Positions 1 to 8,100 are shown, counted from the stretch's first letter. The stretch is DNA of 64,000 nucleotides from Kiloniellales bacterium (GCA_030066685.1 JASJBF010000017.1:98080-162079), one strand, 5' to 3'. Made by a program: numbers and translations. The notes: generated by a model from the sequence alone, not told the origin.

Positions 1-273
1 CGTGGTGGTGCCGCCGAAGGCGGCGGAGACGGTCGCTGAATGGAAGTCGTCGGCGGTCATCACGCCGGCGGAGGACATCTGCTCGATGTGGCAGTGGCTG
101 TCGACCCCGCCCGGCAGGACGTAGGCGCCCGTGGCGTCGATCTCCCGCACGCCCGGCCCGAGGTCCACACCCAACGCGGCGATCCGCTCGCCTGCGACGC
201 CGACGTCGCAGCGCATGGTGTCGCCGGCCGTGACGACGGTGCCGCCACGCACCACCAGATCGAAGTCGGCCAT
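1..273 (-). CDS. Dihydropyrimidinase/hydantoinase-type amidohydrolase, N-terminal part (runs off the window)
   Basis: The first 91 codons of a cyclic amidohydrolase are seen on the minus strand, from an ATG at 273 to the window edge with no stop. The N-terminus (MADFDLVVRGGTVVTAGD) is the small beta-sandwich typical of dihydropyrimidinases and hydantoinases. It is followed by LPGGVDSHCHIEQ, the metal-binding strand end in which H-x-H supplies the first zinc ligands. The family opens dihydropyrimidine or hydantoin rings. The gene diverges from the AI-2E-type gene. The rest of the active site, including the carboxylated lysine, lies outside the window, so the substrate cannot be judged. Confidence 0.85.
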   Translation of the reverse strand, partial: MADFDLVVRGGTVVTAGDTMRCDVGVAGERIAALGVDLGPGVREIDATGAYVLPGGVDSHCHIEQMSSAGVMTADDFHSATVSAAFGGTTT

Positions 274-529
274 CCCGCGCCTCCCAGACCTCTTCAGCTC
301 TCCCGCGCGCGGACGCGCGGGAGCACTCTAGCGCAGCGGCTGGGTTGCCGGTCAACGTTTCCTCCGCGCCAGGCACCGGGTCGGCCCGCAAGGACGAGAC
401 AAAGGAGGACCCGCACAGGCCTGCGGCCTCTTGACCCTTGCGGCCAGACCCGGCCCGGCCAAGAATGCGACTGTGTTCGGCAGCGAACAGCGGCGGCCAC
501 CACAGACGACAGCGAGGAGAGGTCCTGGC

Positions 530-1639
530 ATGGAAAGCGGCGGAACGTCCCAGGGCAGCGACGCCTTCATAGAGCGCAGCTTGAACGTCGCAATCCGTGT
601 TGGCCTTGTACTGCTTCTGATCGCCTGGTGCTTCACCGTCGTGCGACCCTTCGTTGCGCCGATCATCTGGGGCATCATCATCGCGGTCGCGACTCATCCG
701 GCCTACGTCCGCCTGCAATGGGCGCTCAGGGGACGGAGCGGCCTGGCGGCAACGGTCTACGTCGTGATCTTCCTCCTGGTGGTGATCACCCCGGCGCTCC
801 TGCTGGCCGGCACCCTGGTCGATGCGGTGCGTTTCGTCGCGAACGACTTGAGCGACGGCGTGCTGGACCTGCCGCCGCCACCGACGGAGATCGAGGCCTG
901 GCCGTTCGTCGGCAAGCCGCTATTCGAATTCTGGGTCCTGGCTTCGACCAATATTCAGGAGGCTCTGGGCCAGCTCGAGCCGGAGCTCAAGGTGATTGGC
1001 AGCTGGCTGCTCAACTTCGTTGGTACGGTTGCCATCGGCTTGCTGCAGTTCATCGTCGCGATCTTCATTGCCGCCGCGTTGCTGGTGAATGCGGCCGGCG
1101 GCGAGCGGGTCGCGGGCGATATCGCGACTCGCCTCATGGGAGAGCGGGGACCGGTCTACGCCGACCTGGCGCGCGCGACGATTCGCAGTGTCGCTTACGG
1201 CATCCTGGGCGTCGCGCTGATCCAGTCGATCCTCGCCGGGCTCGGCTTCCTGGCCGTCGGCCTGCCCGGTGCCGGGCTGCTGGCGCTGATCTGCCTCCTC
1301 CTCATCGTCGTGCAGATCGGACCAACCCTGGTGATGATCCCGGTTGTGATCTACGAGTTCTACGCCGCCGACATCACGACCGCGATCATCTTCGCCATCT
1401 GGTGTTTTCTCGTCACCATCCTCGACAACGTCCTCAAGCCCTTCGTCCTCGGACGCGGCGTGAAGGTGCCGTTGCTGGTTGTCTTCGTCGGCGCCATCGG
1501 CGGCATCCTCTCGATGGGAATTCTCGGCCTCTTCGTCGGGCCGGTGGTGCTGGCGCTCGGCTATACCCTCTTCACCGCCTGGATGGAGGACGGGCTGCGG
1601 CCGGCACCGGCCGTCGCCGCACCGACCGAGGAGCCCTGA
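530..1639 (+). CDS. AI-2E family transporter (PerM/YdiK-like membrane protein)
   Basis: A 369-residue polytopic membrane protein. Hydrophobic segments occur near the N-terminus (GLVLLLIAWCFTVVRPF), at about residues 80–105 and 165–190, and as several closely spaced helices over the last 150 residues. This is the usual AI-2E/PerM layout with a soluble stretch in the middle. The family includes putative autoinducer-2 exporters and Na+/H+ antiporters, and the substrate here is unknown. I chose the ATG at 530 because AGGAG lies 12 nt upstream and the protein then begins just before the first membrane helix. An in-frame start at 431 would add 33 residues unlike the family. Confidence 0.85.
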   Translation: MESGGTSQGSDAFIERSLNVAIRVGLVLLLIAWCFTVVRPFVAPIIWGIIIAVATHPAYVRLQWALRGRSGLAATVYVVIFLLVVITPALLLAGTLVDAVRFVANDLSDGVLDLPPPPTEIEAWPFVGKPLFEFWVLASTNIQEALGQLEPELKVIGSWLLNFVGTVAIGLLQFIVAIFIAAALLVNAAGGERVAGDIATRLMGERGPVYADLARATIRSVAYGILGVALIQSILAGLGFLAVGLPGAGLLALICLLLIVVQIGPTLVMIPVVIYEFYAADITTAIIFAIWCFLVTILDNVLKPFVLGRGVKVPLLVVFVGAIGGILSMGILGLFVGPVVLALGYTLFTAWMEDGLRPAPAVAAPTEEP

Positions 1640-1946
1640 TGCCGGCTTCTTTCGACGCTCAGACGCCGCGCCGGGCCCGGCCGAGCCAGATGACGGCGCC
1701 GTGAGCGCTCATTATCCATTTGTGCAACAAGCTCGCGAATGGGTGGCGGATCGCGTTTCCGGCCGGAAGACGCCCTGCTTCCGGAGAAGAGCCTGCCGCT
1801 GCAGGACCGCGGGGGCTTGCCGCCGGGAAACGATCGGCGCTTAATCCTTGTGGCGTGCAGGTATCGCCGGGCGGCCTGGGCTCGCCGGTGCGAGATCGGT
1901 CGGCCCGAGGACGATGGCATTGGTGTCGGGAGAGAAGGCAGCAACC
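1640..1946. other. Intergenic stretch with no convincing gene
   Basis: These 307 bases separate the AI-2E-type gene from the molybdenum hydroxylase operon. Short open frames exist, for example from a GTG at 1701, but they are arginine- and cysteine-rich and have no ribosome-binding site. A short AT-rich patch near 1707–1727 could hold a promoter for the downstream operon, but I could not fit a good -35/-10 pair. Confidence 0.5.
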
Positions 1947-2810
1947 ATGCGATATGAAGCCCCCGAGACGATCGAGGCGGCGGTGGCCTTGCTCGCCGAC
2001 GAGCCCGGCCCGGCCCGTGTGCTGGCGGGAGGCACCGATCTCCTGGTCCAGTTGCGCTCCGGCCTCACAGAACCGGAGCTCGTGGTCGACGTGAAGCGGA
2101 TTTCGGCGATGCGGAGGATCACGCCGGAGGCGGGCGGCTTCCGCATCGGCGCCGCGGTCTCTGCGGCGGAGCTGAGCGAGCACGAGGGGGTCTGCGACCT
2201 TTGGCCCGGCGTGGTCGACGCTGCCGAGCTCATCGGCTCCTCCCAGATCCAGAGCCGGGCCACCCTTGCCGGCAATCTCTGCAACGCCTCGCCGGCCGCC
2301 GATACCGTCCCGGCCTTGGTCGCCGCCGATGCTGTCGCCAGCATCGCCGGGCCCCGTGGCAGGCGCGCGCTGCCGGTGGCCGAGGTCGCCGTCGCGCCCG
2401 GCAAGACCGCCTTGGCAGCAGGCGAGCTGGTGGAATCGATCTTTCTGCCCGCCCGGCCGAGCAAGGCGTCCGATGCCTACTTGCGCTTCATCCCGCGGAC
2501 CGAGATGGACATTGCCGTGGTCGGCGCCGGGGTCAGCCTGGTGCTGGAGGATGACGGCACCTGCCGCGCGGCGCGGGTCGCCTTGGGCGCCGTGGCGGCG
2601 CGCGTGCTCCTGGTCGAAGAGGCGGCCGCGGCCCTGATCGGGACGCCCCTCGACGGCGCGGCCCTGGACGCGCTGGCGGCTGCGGCCTCGGCCGCCTGCC
2701 AGCCGATCGACGACAAGCGCGGCACGATCGAATTCCGAACCGAGGTCGCCGGCGTCCTGGCACGGCGGGCGGCGGAGACGGCGCTGGCGCGCGCCAAGGC
2801 CAAGACCTAG
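1947..2810 (+). CDS. Molybdenum hydroxylase, FAD-binding subunit (CoxM/XdhB type)
   Basis: A 287-residue flavin subunit of a xanthine dehydrogenase-family enzyme. It carries the FAD pyrophosphate-binding motif LAGGTDLLVQ near residue 26 and the second FAD motif TLAGNLCNASPAAD near residue 107, followed by a CO dehydrogenase flavoprotein C-terminal domain. It passes electrons from the 2Fe-2S subunit to an acceptor such as NAD+ or a quinone. The ATG at 1947 gives the normal family N-terminus (MRYEAPETIEAAVALL). The stop lies 8 nt before the next gene, so the subunits form one operon. Length is normal for the family. Confidence 0.9.
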   Translation: MRYEAPETIEAAVALLADEPGPARVLAGGTDLLVQLRSGLTEPELVVDVKRISAMRRITPEAGGFRIGAAVSAAELSEHEGVCDLWPGVVDAAELIGSSQIQSRATLAGNLCNASPAADTVPALVAADAVASIAGPRGRRALPVAEVAVAPGKTALAAGELVESIFLPARPSKASDAYLRFIPRTEMDIAVVGAGVSLVLEDDGTCRAARVALGAVAARVLLVEEAAAALIGTPLDGAALDALAAAASAACQPIDDKRGTIEFRTEVAGVLARRAAETALARAKAKT

Positions 2811-2818
2811 GAGAGACG

Positions 2819-3307
2819 ATGTCCCAGATCCATGTCACGACCACGGTGAACGGCGACGCTGTCGAGCTGCTCTGCGAGCCGGAGGAGACCCTGCTCGACG
2901 TGCTGCGCGACCGGCTCTGCCTGACCGGCAGCAAGGAAGGCTGCGGCACCGGCGACTGCGGCGCCTGCAGCGTCTTGCTCGATGACCGCCTGGTCTGTTC
3001 CTGCCTGGTCCTGGGCGCCGAGGCCGAAGGCCGGGAGATCCGCACCATCGAGGGCCTGGCCGAAGGCGAGCACCTGCATCCCCTGCAACGCAAGTTCCTG
3101 GAGCACGCGGCCCTGCAGTGTGGCGTCTGCACGCCGGGCTTTCTGATGGCGGCCAAGGCGCTGCTGGATCGCAATCCGGATCCGAGCGAGACCGAGGTTC
3201 GCTACTGGCTGGCCGGCAACCTCTGCCGCTGCACCGGCTACGACAAGATCGTGCGCGCGGTTCTCGACGCCGCGCGCGAACTGAGGACGACGAGCCATGC
3301 CGCTTGA
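2819..3307 (+). CDS. Molybdenum hydroxylase, 2Fe-2S subunit (CoxS type)
   Basis: A 162-residue iron-sulfur subunit with two clusters. The plant-ferredoxin-like domain has C42, C47, C50 and C62. The helical domain has C101, C104, C136 and C138 in CGVCTPG and CRCTG. Both sets are complete. It relays electrons from the molybdenum centre to the FAD subunit. The gene starts 8 nt after the FAD subunit gene, and its 3' end overlaps the molybdenum subunit gene by 11 nt, which indicates tight translational coupling. Confidence 0.95.
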   Translation: MSQIHVTTTVNGDAVELLCEPEETLLDVLRDRLCLTGSKEGCGTGDCGACSVLLDDRLVCSCLVLGAEAEGREIRTIEGLAEGEHLHPLQRKFLEHAALQCGVCTPGFLMAAKALLDRNPDPSETEVRYWLAGNLCRCTGYDKIVRAVLDAARELRTTSHAA

Positions 3308-5573
3308 TGTGAAGTCCGACCTTGAGAAGCGGAGCTTCTCGACCGTCGGCACCCGGCCCCTGCGCCCGGACGGCGTCGACAAGGTGACCGGCCGCGCCCG
3401 CTTCGGCGCCGACATGACCGCGCCGGGCATGCTGATCGGCAAGATCCTGCGCAGCCCCCACCCCCACGCCCGGATCCGCGCCATCGACGTCTCCAGGGCC
3501 GGCGCTTTGCCCGGCGTCAAGGCCGTGGTCACCCGCGATGACTTCGAAGACCGGGACGACGACCTGCGCGACCTGCTGCACAACGTCATGGCCCGGGACA
3601 AGGCACTCTACGAGGGCCACGCCGTGGCCGCGGTCGCGGCGGCCTCCACGGCGGTGGCCAGGAAGGCTCTGCGCCTGATCGAGGTCGACTACGAAGCGCT
3701 GCCCCACGTCACCGACGTCGAGGCCGCGATGGCGGCCGACGCACCGCTGCTGCACGAGGACCTCTTCACCGAGGGAGTCGAGCCGGCGCCGACGAGACCG
3801 TCCAACGTCGCCAAGCGTTCCGAGTGGGTTCTGGGCGACATCGAGGCCGGCTTCGCCCGGGCGGACGAAGTCGTCGAGCGCAGCTTCCGCACCGAGGCGG
3901 CGCATCAGGGATACATCGAGCCCCACGCCTGCCTGGCCAGCCTGGGCGCCGACGGCCAGGGCGAGCTCTGGTGCTGCACGCAGGGCCACTTCATGGTGCG
4001 CGACACCTGTGCCGCCCTGCTCGGCATCGACACCTCGGGGCTGCGGGTGACGGCCTCGGAGATCGGCGGCGGCTTCGGCGGCAAGACCACGGTCTTCATC
4101 GAGCCAGTGGCGCTCGCCCTGTCGCGCAAGGCCGGCCGACCGGTCAAGCTGGTCATGTCGCGCGACGAGGTGTTCCGCGCCAGCGGTCCGACCGCCAGCA
4201 CCGCGGTCCGGGTCAAGATGGGCGTCACCAAGGACGGCCGCATCACCGCCGGCGAGGCCGAGCTCAAGTATCAGGGCGGCGCCTTCCCGGGCTCGCCGGT
4301 CGAGCTCGGCGCCATGACGGCTTTCGCCTGCTACGACCTGGAGCACGTCAAGGTGGTCGGTTACGACGTCGTCGCCAACCGGCCCAAGCAGGCTGCCTAC
4401 CGGGCCCCTGGCGCGCCCATGTCGGCCTTCGCGGTGGAAAGCGTCGTCGACGAGCTGGCCGGCAGGATCGGCATCGACCCGATCGAGCTGCGTCTGAAGA
4501 ACGCCGCCAAGGAAGGCACCAAGGCCGCCTACGGACCGCGCTTCGGACCGGTCGGCTTGGTCGAGACCCTCAAGGCGGTCAGGAGCCATCCGAACCGCGC
4601 CGAGCCGCTCGGCCCCAACCAGGGGCGCGGCATCGCCAGCGGGTTCTGGTTCAACTTCGGCGGCCAGACCTGCGTCTCGCTCAACATCAACGAGGACGGC
4701 ACGGTCGTCCTGGCGGTCGGCACGCCCGACATCGGCGGCTCGCGGGCCTCGATGTGCCTGATGGCGGCCGAGGCGCTGGGCATCGACTACGACCGGGTCC
4801 GGGCCATCGTCGCCGATACCTCATCGCTGGGCTACAACGACGTGACCGATGGCAGCCGCACCACCTTCGCCAGCGGCATGGCGACGATCCACGCCGCCGA
4901 AGACGCGATCCAGAAACTCTGCTCCCGCGCCGCCCAGACCTGGGGGATCCCGGTCGAGGCGGTGGAGTGGGCGCAGGGCCAGGCCCGCCCGGCCGGCTCC
5001 AACGCCGGCGACTTCGAGCCCTTGTCCCTGAAGGACATCGCCGCCACGGCCGCCAACACCGGCGGGCCAATCGCCGGACACCACGAATACTCTGCCGAGA
5101 ACGCGGGGCCCAGCTTCGCCACGCACATGGTCGACGTCGAGGTCGACCCGGAGACCGGCCGCGTCACGATCCTGCGCTACACCGTGGCCCAGGATGCCGG
5201 CAAGGCGGTCCATCCTGCCTACGTCGAGGGGCAGTTCCAGGGCGGCGCGGCCCAGGGTGTCGGCTGGGCGCTCAACGAGGAGTACATCTACGGCGCCGAC
5301 GGCAAGCTGCAGAACCCGGGCTTCCTGGACTATCGGGTCCCGGTCGCATCCGACCTGCCGATGATCGACACCGTCATCGTCGAAGTGCCGAACCCCGGCC
5401 ATCCCTACGGCGTGCGCGGGGTCGGCGAGTCCTCCATCGTGCCGCCCCTGGCGGCCGTCGCCAACGCGGTCTCCGCCGCCACGGGGCTGCGGCTGACCGA
5501 GGTGCCCATGTCGCCGCCGCGGATCCTCAAGGCCCTGAACGATGCCAAGGGGGCCGGGGCAAAGGACGGCTGA
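3297..5573 (+). CDS. Molybdenum hydroxylase, molybdopterin-binding catalytic subunit
   Basis: A 758-residue catalytic subunit of the xanthine dehydrogenase/aldehyde oxidase family. It has the N-terminal a/b hammerhead domain (GRARFGADMTAPGMLIGKIL), the cofactor-contact loop GGGFGGKT near residue 260, an AYRAPGAP active-site loop at 367–374 and the C-terminal GVGESS with the likely catalytic base Glu711. The 367–374 loop is not the AYRCSFR of true form I CO dehydrogenase, so this is not a CO oxidiser; the substrate is probably an N-heterocycle, purine or aldehyde. The divergent dihydropyrimidinase-type gene nearby hints at heterocycle catabolism, but that is inference. No signal peptide is visible, so the enzyme should be cytoplasmic. 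Confidence 0.93.
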   Translation: MPLDVKSDLEKRSFSTVGTRPLRPDGVDKVTGRARFGADMTAPGMLIGKILRSPHPHARIRAIDVSRAGALPGVKAVVTRDDFEDRDDDLRDLLHNVMARDKALYEGHAVAAVAAASTAVARKALRLIEVDYEALPHVTDVEAAMAADAPLLHEDLFTEGVEPAPTRPSNVAKRSEWVLGDIEAGFARADEVVERSFRTEAAHQGYIEPHACLASLGADGQGELWCCTQGHFMVRDTCAALLGIDTSGLRVTASEIGGGFGGKTTVFIEPVALALSRKAGRPVKLVMSRDEVFRASGPTASTAVRVKMGVTKDGRITAGEAELKYQGGAFPGSPVELGAMTAFACYDLEHVKVVGYDVVANRPKQAAYRAPGAPMSAFAVESVVDELAGRIGIDPIELRLKNAAKEGTKAAYGPRFGPVGLVETLKAVRSHPNRAEPLGPNQGRGIASGFWFNFGGQTCVSLNINEDGTVVLAVGTPDIGGSRASMCLMAAEALGIDYDRVRAIVADTSSLGYNDVTDGSRTTFASGMATIHAAEDAIQKLCSRAAQTWGIPVEAVEWAQGQARPAGSNAGDFEPLSLKDIAATAANTGGPIAGHHEYSAENAGPSFATHMVDVEVDPETGRVTILRYTVAQDAGKAVHPAYVEGQFQGGAAQGVGWALNEEYIYGADGKLQNPGFLDYRVPVASDLPMIDTVIVEVPNPGHPYGVRGVGESSIVPPLAAVANAVSAATGLRLTEVPMSPPRILKALNDAKGAGAKDG

Positions 5574-5577
5574 GCCC

Positions 5578-5823
5578 ATGGTTCGGGTCACCCTCGCCGG
5601 GCCCTTGCAGGCGGCGGCCGACGGCCGGTCCGAGTTCGAGCTGGAGGCCGCCAACATCCGCGAACTGCTGACCCGCCTCAGCGAGGATCATCCCAAGCTC
5701 AAGCCGGTGATCGAGAAGGGCGTCACCGTGGCGATCGACGGCGAGCTCTACCGCAGCGCCTGGTTCCAGCCCATCCCGCCCGGCAGCGAGGTCCACATCC
5801 TGCCCCGCATGGCCGGGGGCTAG
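5578..5823 (+). CDS. MoaD/ThiS-like ubiquitin-fold sulfur carrier
   Basis: An 81-residue protein ending in the diglycine tail (ILPRMAGG) that MoaD and ThiS proteins use to carry a thiocarboxylate. It starts 4 nt after the stop of the molybdenum subunit gene. In this position it probably supplies sulfur for maturing the molybdopterin cofactor of the adjacent enzyme, either as a dedicated MoaD or a relative; this is inference from location. The small beta-grasp pattern (VRVTLAGPL, then IRELLTRLSEDHP, then VAIDGELY) fits the family. A large palindrome begins at its stop codon. Confidence 0.85.
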   Translation: MVRVTLAGPLQAAADGRSEFELEAANIRELLTRLSEDHPKLKPVIEKGVTVAIDGELYRSAWFQPIPPGSEVHILPRMAGG

Positions 5824-5870
5824 ATCAAACTGCGCTCAATTGGACTCAATTGAGCGCAGATAATTTGATC
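5823..5870. repeat. Large nested inverted repeat after the MoaD-like gene
   Basis: Perfect 13-nt arms CTGCGCTCAATTG (5830–5842) and CAATTGAGCGCAG (5847–5859) flank a 4-nt loop. They are enclosed by a second perfect pair, GATCAAA (5823–5829) and TTTGATC (5864–5870), with four extra bases on the right side. The predicted stem is about 20 bp. It begins in the stop region of the molybdenum hydroxylase operon, so it could terminate that transcript or stabilise its 3' end. There is no following T-tract. AT-rich arms are unusual in this GC-rich genome. Confidence 0.85.
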
Positions 5871-5916
5871 TATCTCATATAGATAGAGCAGCTCATCTGC
5901 GTTCGAATGAACGCAG
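5869..5916. repeat. Two further palindromes in tandem
   Basis: Directly after the large palindrome come TCTATCT (5869–5875) with AGATAGA (5881–5887), and then CTGCGTTC (5897–5904) with GAACGCAG (5909–5916). The last pair is a one-base variant of the outer 8 nt of the large palindrome (CTGCGCTC/GAGCGCAG), so the two stems may share an origin or bind the same protein. No gene overlaps them. Confidence 0.7.
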
Positions 5917-6027
5917 GCTGTTCTAGCGTGGTGGTTCCTAAGTTCGTTGTTTCAGAGACTTGGTGGCGGTGCAGGCAGTCTCGAGCGAACCCGCCTCTGG
6001 GACTTGGCTTGCTGGTCCTAACGGCAG

Positions 6028-6270
6028 CTACCATAACCTCCGCCGCGCGAATGCGTGGCCGGAGCCGGATTTCAAATAGCGCTCAAACGATACCGCCTTG
6101 GCCTCATCAGAGAATGCGACATACGTCACCAGCCGCCACGGCTTGAACTTGGCGGTGTGCGCGGACTTGCCAGAATTGTGGTCTGCGATCCGTTGCTTGA
6201 GATCGGTTGTCAGGCCAACATAGCGATGTGGCGGTTGCTGAACGCTCTCAATCAAATAGACGTAATGCAT
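6028..6270 (-). CDS. GIY-YIG family putative endonuclease (UPF0213-like)
   Basis: An 80-residue single-domain protein. The first strand reads YVYLIES and the second RYVGLTTDLKQR; together they form the GIY-YIG signature with the catalytic Tyr and Arg. They are followed by the family motif HNSGKSAHTAKFKPW and a late conserved Glu (SFERYLKSGSG). Proteins of this size are common in proteobacteria and their DNA target is unknown. The gene sits downstream of tRNA-Ser on the same strand and upstream of the palindromes, a patch with AT-richer sequence and many short repeats. Confidence 0.85.
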   Translation of the reverse strand: MHYVYLIESVQQPPHRYVGLTTDLKQRIADHNSGKSAHTAKFKPWRLVTYVAFSDEAKAVSFERYLKSGSGHAFARRRLW

Positions 6271-6277
6271 GTCGGAA

Positions 6278-6305
6278 GCCCTTCTTCGCTAAAGCTTCGA
6301 AGGGC
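6278..6305. repeat. Small inverted repeat upstream of the GIY-YIG gene
   Basis: GCCCTTC (6278–6284) pairs with GAAGGGC (6299–6305). An inner 3-bp pairing gives a two-part stem around the sequence CTAAAG. Similar CTTCG-CTAAAGC-TTCG sequences are dispersed in many alphaproteobacterial genomes, as I recall, so this may be a copy of a scattered short repeat. It overlaps the leader of the GIY-YIG gene. Confidence 0.5.
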
Positions 6306-6336
6306 AACCTGCTTCGCATGGGAGATCGCGGCAAAT

Positions 6337-6363
6337 CCTGCGAAGCGCGGAGCGCGAAGCAGG
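6337..6363 (-). terminator. Candidate tRNA-Ser terminator hairpin
   Basis: CCTGC (6337–6341) and GCAGG (6359–6363) enclose GCGC (6345–6348) and GCGC (6352–6355), separated by symmetric GAA/GAA mismatches. The hairpin begins one base after the CCA end of the minus-strand tRNA-Ser and is followed on that strand by ATTT, a weak T-tract. Position supports 3'-end formation of the tRNA transcript. Confidence 0.5.
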
Positions 6364-6364
6364 A

Positions 6365-6457
6365 TGGCGGAGGGGGTGGGATTCGAACCCACGATACGGC
6401 TCTTCACCGTATACGCACTTTCCAGGCGCGCGCCTTCGACCGCTCGGCCACCCCTCC
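6365..6457 (-). tRNA. tRNA-Ser (GGA)
   Basis: Read on the minus strand, the 7-bp acceptor arms GGAGGGG and CCCCTCC pair perfectly, followed by discriminator G and an encoded CCA. The D arm contains GCCGAGCGGTCGAAGGC. The anticodon loop reads CTGGAAA, with anticodon GGA for UCC and UCU serine codons. A long variable arm of the class II type is present, and the T arm is GTGGG-TTCGAAT-CCCAC. All arms fold without mismatch in acceptor or T stem. Confidence 0.97.
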
Positions 6458-6650
6458 GCGTCGGCATCCGGGGACGATGGAGGCCCCGACGCGGGGCGGG
6501 ACGTTAGCCCGCGGCAGCCCCGGATGCAACGGCATTGGCGCGGTCCCCGGACGGAAGCCGCGGCCCCGCGGCAACGGTGCTGCCAGCGGCTGTCAGCAGG
6601 CGCCGCCGGCACGGCTGGCCTGGACGCGGCGGGCCTGCTAGCTTGCGCCG

Positions 6651-6983
6651 ATGGCCGCACGACGTTCCGGACGCATCCTCTTGGCCGGCCTTTGGTGTCT
6701 GACCGGCCTGCTTCTTCTGATCGCCGCTGCGCTTCTGGGCCTGGCCGTCTTCGGCGAGGCCGAGGCCGGTGGCACCCGTTTCATGGCGTTGGGCGCCCTG
6801 TGGTTCTGGCTCAGCCCGGGCAGCCTGAACCTGGTGCAGTCGGTGACCGAGCGCTACCTTTCGGTCGCCCTCTGGGATCATCTGATCTTCCCCCTGGTGC
6901 AGCAGCCGGCGGTGGTGGTCTTCGGACTCGCGGGCGTCGGTTTCGGCATCATCGCCTGGCTTCTGGGGCGACGACATGCATGA
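6651..6983 (+). CDS. Small inner-membrane protein of unknown function
   Basis: A 110-residue protein with three hydrophobic segments: residues about 8–33 (ILLAGLWCLTGLLLLIAAAL), about 40–60 (LGALWFWLSP) and about 84–105 (VVVFGLAGVGFGIIAWLL). The short positively charged N-terminus and the C-terminal RRHA suggest insertion in the inner membrane. I do not recognise the family. Its 3' end overlaps the DinB-like gene by 8 nt, so the two are co-translated and may work together. Confidence 0.7.
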   Translation: MAARRSGRILLAGLWCLTGLLLLIAAALLGLAVFGEAEAGGTRFMALGALWFWLSPGSLNLVQSVTERYLSVALWDHLIFPLVQQPAVVVFGLAGVGFGIIAWLLGRRHA

Positions 6984-7518
6984 CCTCTGCAGCCACTTCG
7001 CAATCCTGGCCCGCAACAACCTCTGGTCCAACCACCGGCTCCACGGCGCTTGCGCGCAGCTCAGCGGTGGCGAGTACCGCAAGCCGCGCCGCGCCGCCTT
7101 CTTCGGCTCGATCCACGGCACCCTGAACCACATCCTGCTGATCGATCGCTATTACCTGGACCGCCTGGCGGGACGGGCGGAGGACCGCTTCGACTACCAC
7201 GTCGAGCTCGCCCCCGACCTGCCGGGGCTGACCGCGGCCCAGGAAAGCGCGGATCGTCGGCTGCTGGACTTGACCCTGTCCCTGAGCGAGGCCGGTCTCG
7301 AGGCGCCGGTGACGCTCAGCGGCTATGATGGCAAACCGCTCCAGGACCCGGTGCGCAGCGTGCTGCTGCACCTCTTCCTGCATCAGGTCCACCATCGCGG
7401 CCAGGTCCATGCCCTCCTGAAGGAGACTCCGGTCGAGCCGCCGCAGCTGGACGAGTTCTTCCTGTCGCAGGATCTCGGCCGGCGCGAAGCGGAACTGCGG
7501 GAGCTCGGGCTGGTCTGA
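6976..7518 (+). CDS. DinB-fold metal-binding protein
   Basis: A 180-residue four-helix-bundle protein of the DinB/YfiT superfamily. The first helix pair ends in TLNHILLIDRYYLDRL with His52, and the C-terminal helix holds LHLFLHQVHHRGQVH with His136 and His140. These three are the expected metal ligands. The family includes metal-dependent thiol transferases and many uncharacterised damage-inducible proteins. Which reaction this one performs is not evident. It overlaps the preceding small membrane protein gene by 8 nt. Confidence 0.9.
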   Translation: MHDLCSHFAILARNNLWSNHRLHGACAQLSGGEYRKPRRAAFFGSIHGTLNHILLIDRYYLDRLAGRAEDRFDYHVELAPDLPGLTAAQESADRRLLDLTLSLSEAGLEAPVTLSGYDGKPLQDPVRSVLLHLFLHQVHHRGQVHALLKETPVEPPQLDEFFLSQDLGRREAELRELGLV

Positions 7519-7710
7519 CGGCGCCTCGGACCGAGGATCTCGACCCGCGACTCGAGAAGTGCTTGGAACAAGGCATGGACAATCCATAAATCTATCCGGA
7601 ACACTGTGCCGCGACTCGGCGCGCGAGCCTGGTCCGGGATTCGCCCGGACCTTTAGCGGAAACGGGGCGCGAAACCGTCGGGCGCGCGGATTTCGCACCG
7701 GAAGGTCGGC

Positions 7711-8091
7711 ATGATCGGACGACTCCTCCTCGCGGCGGTACTCGGGTTGAGCTTGGCGGCCTGCGCGAAGCGGACGGAGCCGGGGGACCTGGCCGCAAGC
7801 TGGGTCGGCCAACCGGTCGGCGCGCTGATCGCGAGCTGGGGCGTGCCGGACAAGATCGAGGACGACCTAGGCGGGCACAGGGTCTACTCCTGGCATGCCG
7901 AGCGCCGCTACGTCCAACCGCCCCAATGCAGCTCGACGGGCTTTCGCAGCGTCGGGCCCTGTATCCCGGGCCGGGTCCTGATCCTGGGTTGCGACTTCGA
8001 GTTCGAAGCCGATGCCGAAGGCGAGATCCTCGCGGCCAGCGGCCGCGGCGACTGCCTGCCGCTGCGCCGGCTTTCCCCGCCCGGATTCTGA
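7711..8091 (+). CDS. Small lipoprotein with paired cysteines
   Basis: A 126-residue protein with a lipoprotein signal: MIGRLLLAAVLGLSLAAC, with the lipobox LAAC putting the lipidated cysteine at residue 18. The mature part begins with a SmpA/OmlA-like strand pattern (VGQPVGALIASWGVPDKIEDD, like the W-G-x-P motif of such proteins). It contains further cysteines in QCSSTG, GPCIPG, GCDFEF and GDCLPL that could form two disulfides. AAGG lies before the ATG. It faces lepA tail to tail. Function is unknown; an outer-membrane or periplasmic location is likely. Confidence 0.75.
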   Translation: MIGRLLLAAVLGLSLAACAKRTEPGDLAASWVGQPVGALIASWGVPDKIEDDLGGHRVYSWHAERRYVQPPQCSSTGFRSVGPCIPGRVLILGCDFEFEADAEGEILAASGRGDCLPLRRLSPPGF

Positions 8092-8100
8092 CACCGATCT

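Noticed and set aside
1701..1844. Small frame from GTG 1701 before the molybdenum hydroxylase operon
   Set aside because: Arg- and Cys-rich, no ribosome-binding site, no resemblance to known small proteins.
2835..4589. 584-residue open frame on the minus strand opposite the molybdenum hydroxylase genes
   Set aside because: It lies wholly antisense to two strongly supported subunits, is rich in Arg, Gly and Asp as GC-rich shadow frames are, and has no family signature.
3297..5573. Aerobic CO dehydrogenase (coxL) assignment
   Set aside because: The active-site loop is AYRAPGAP, not the AYRCSFR of true form I CO dehydrogenases.
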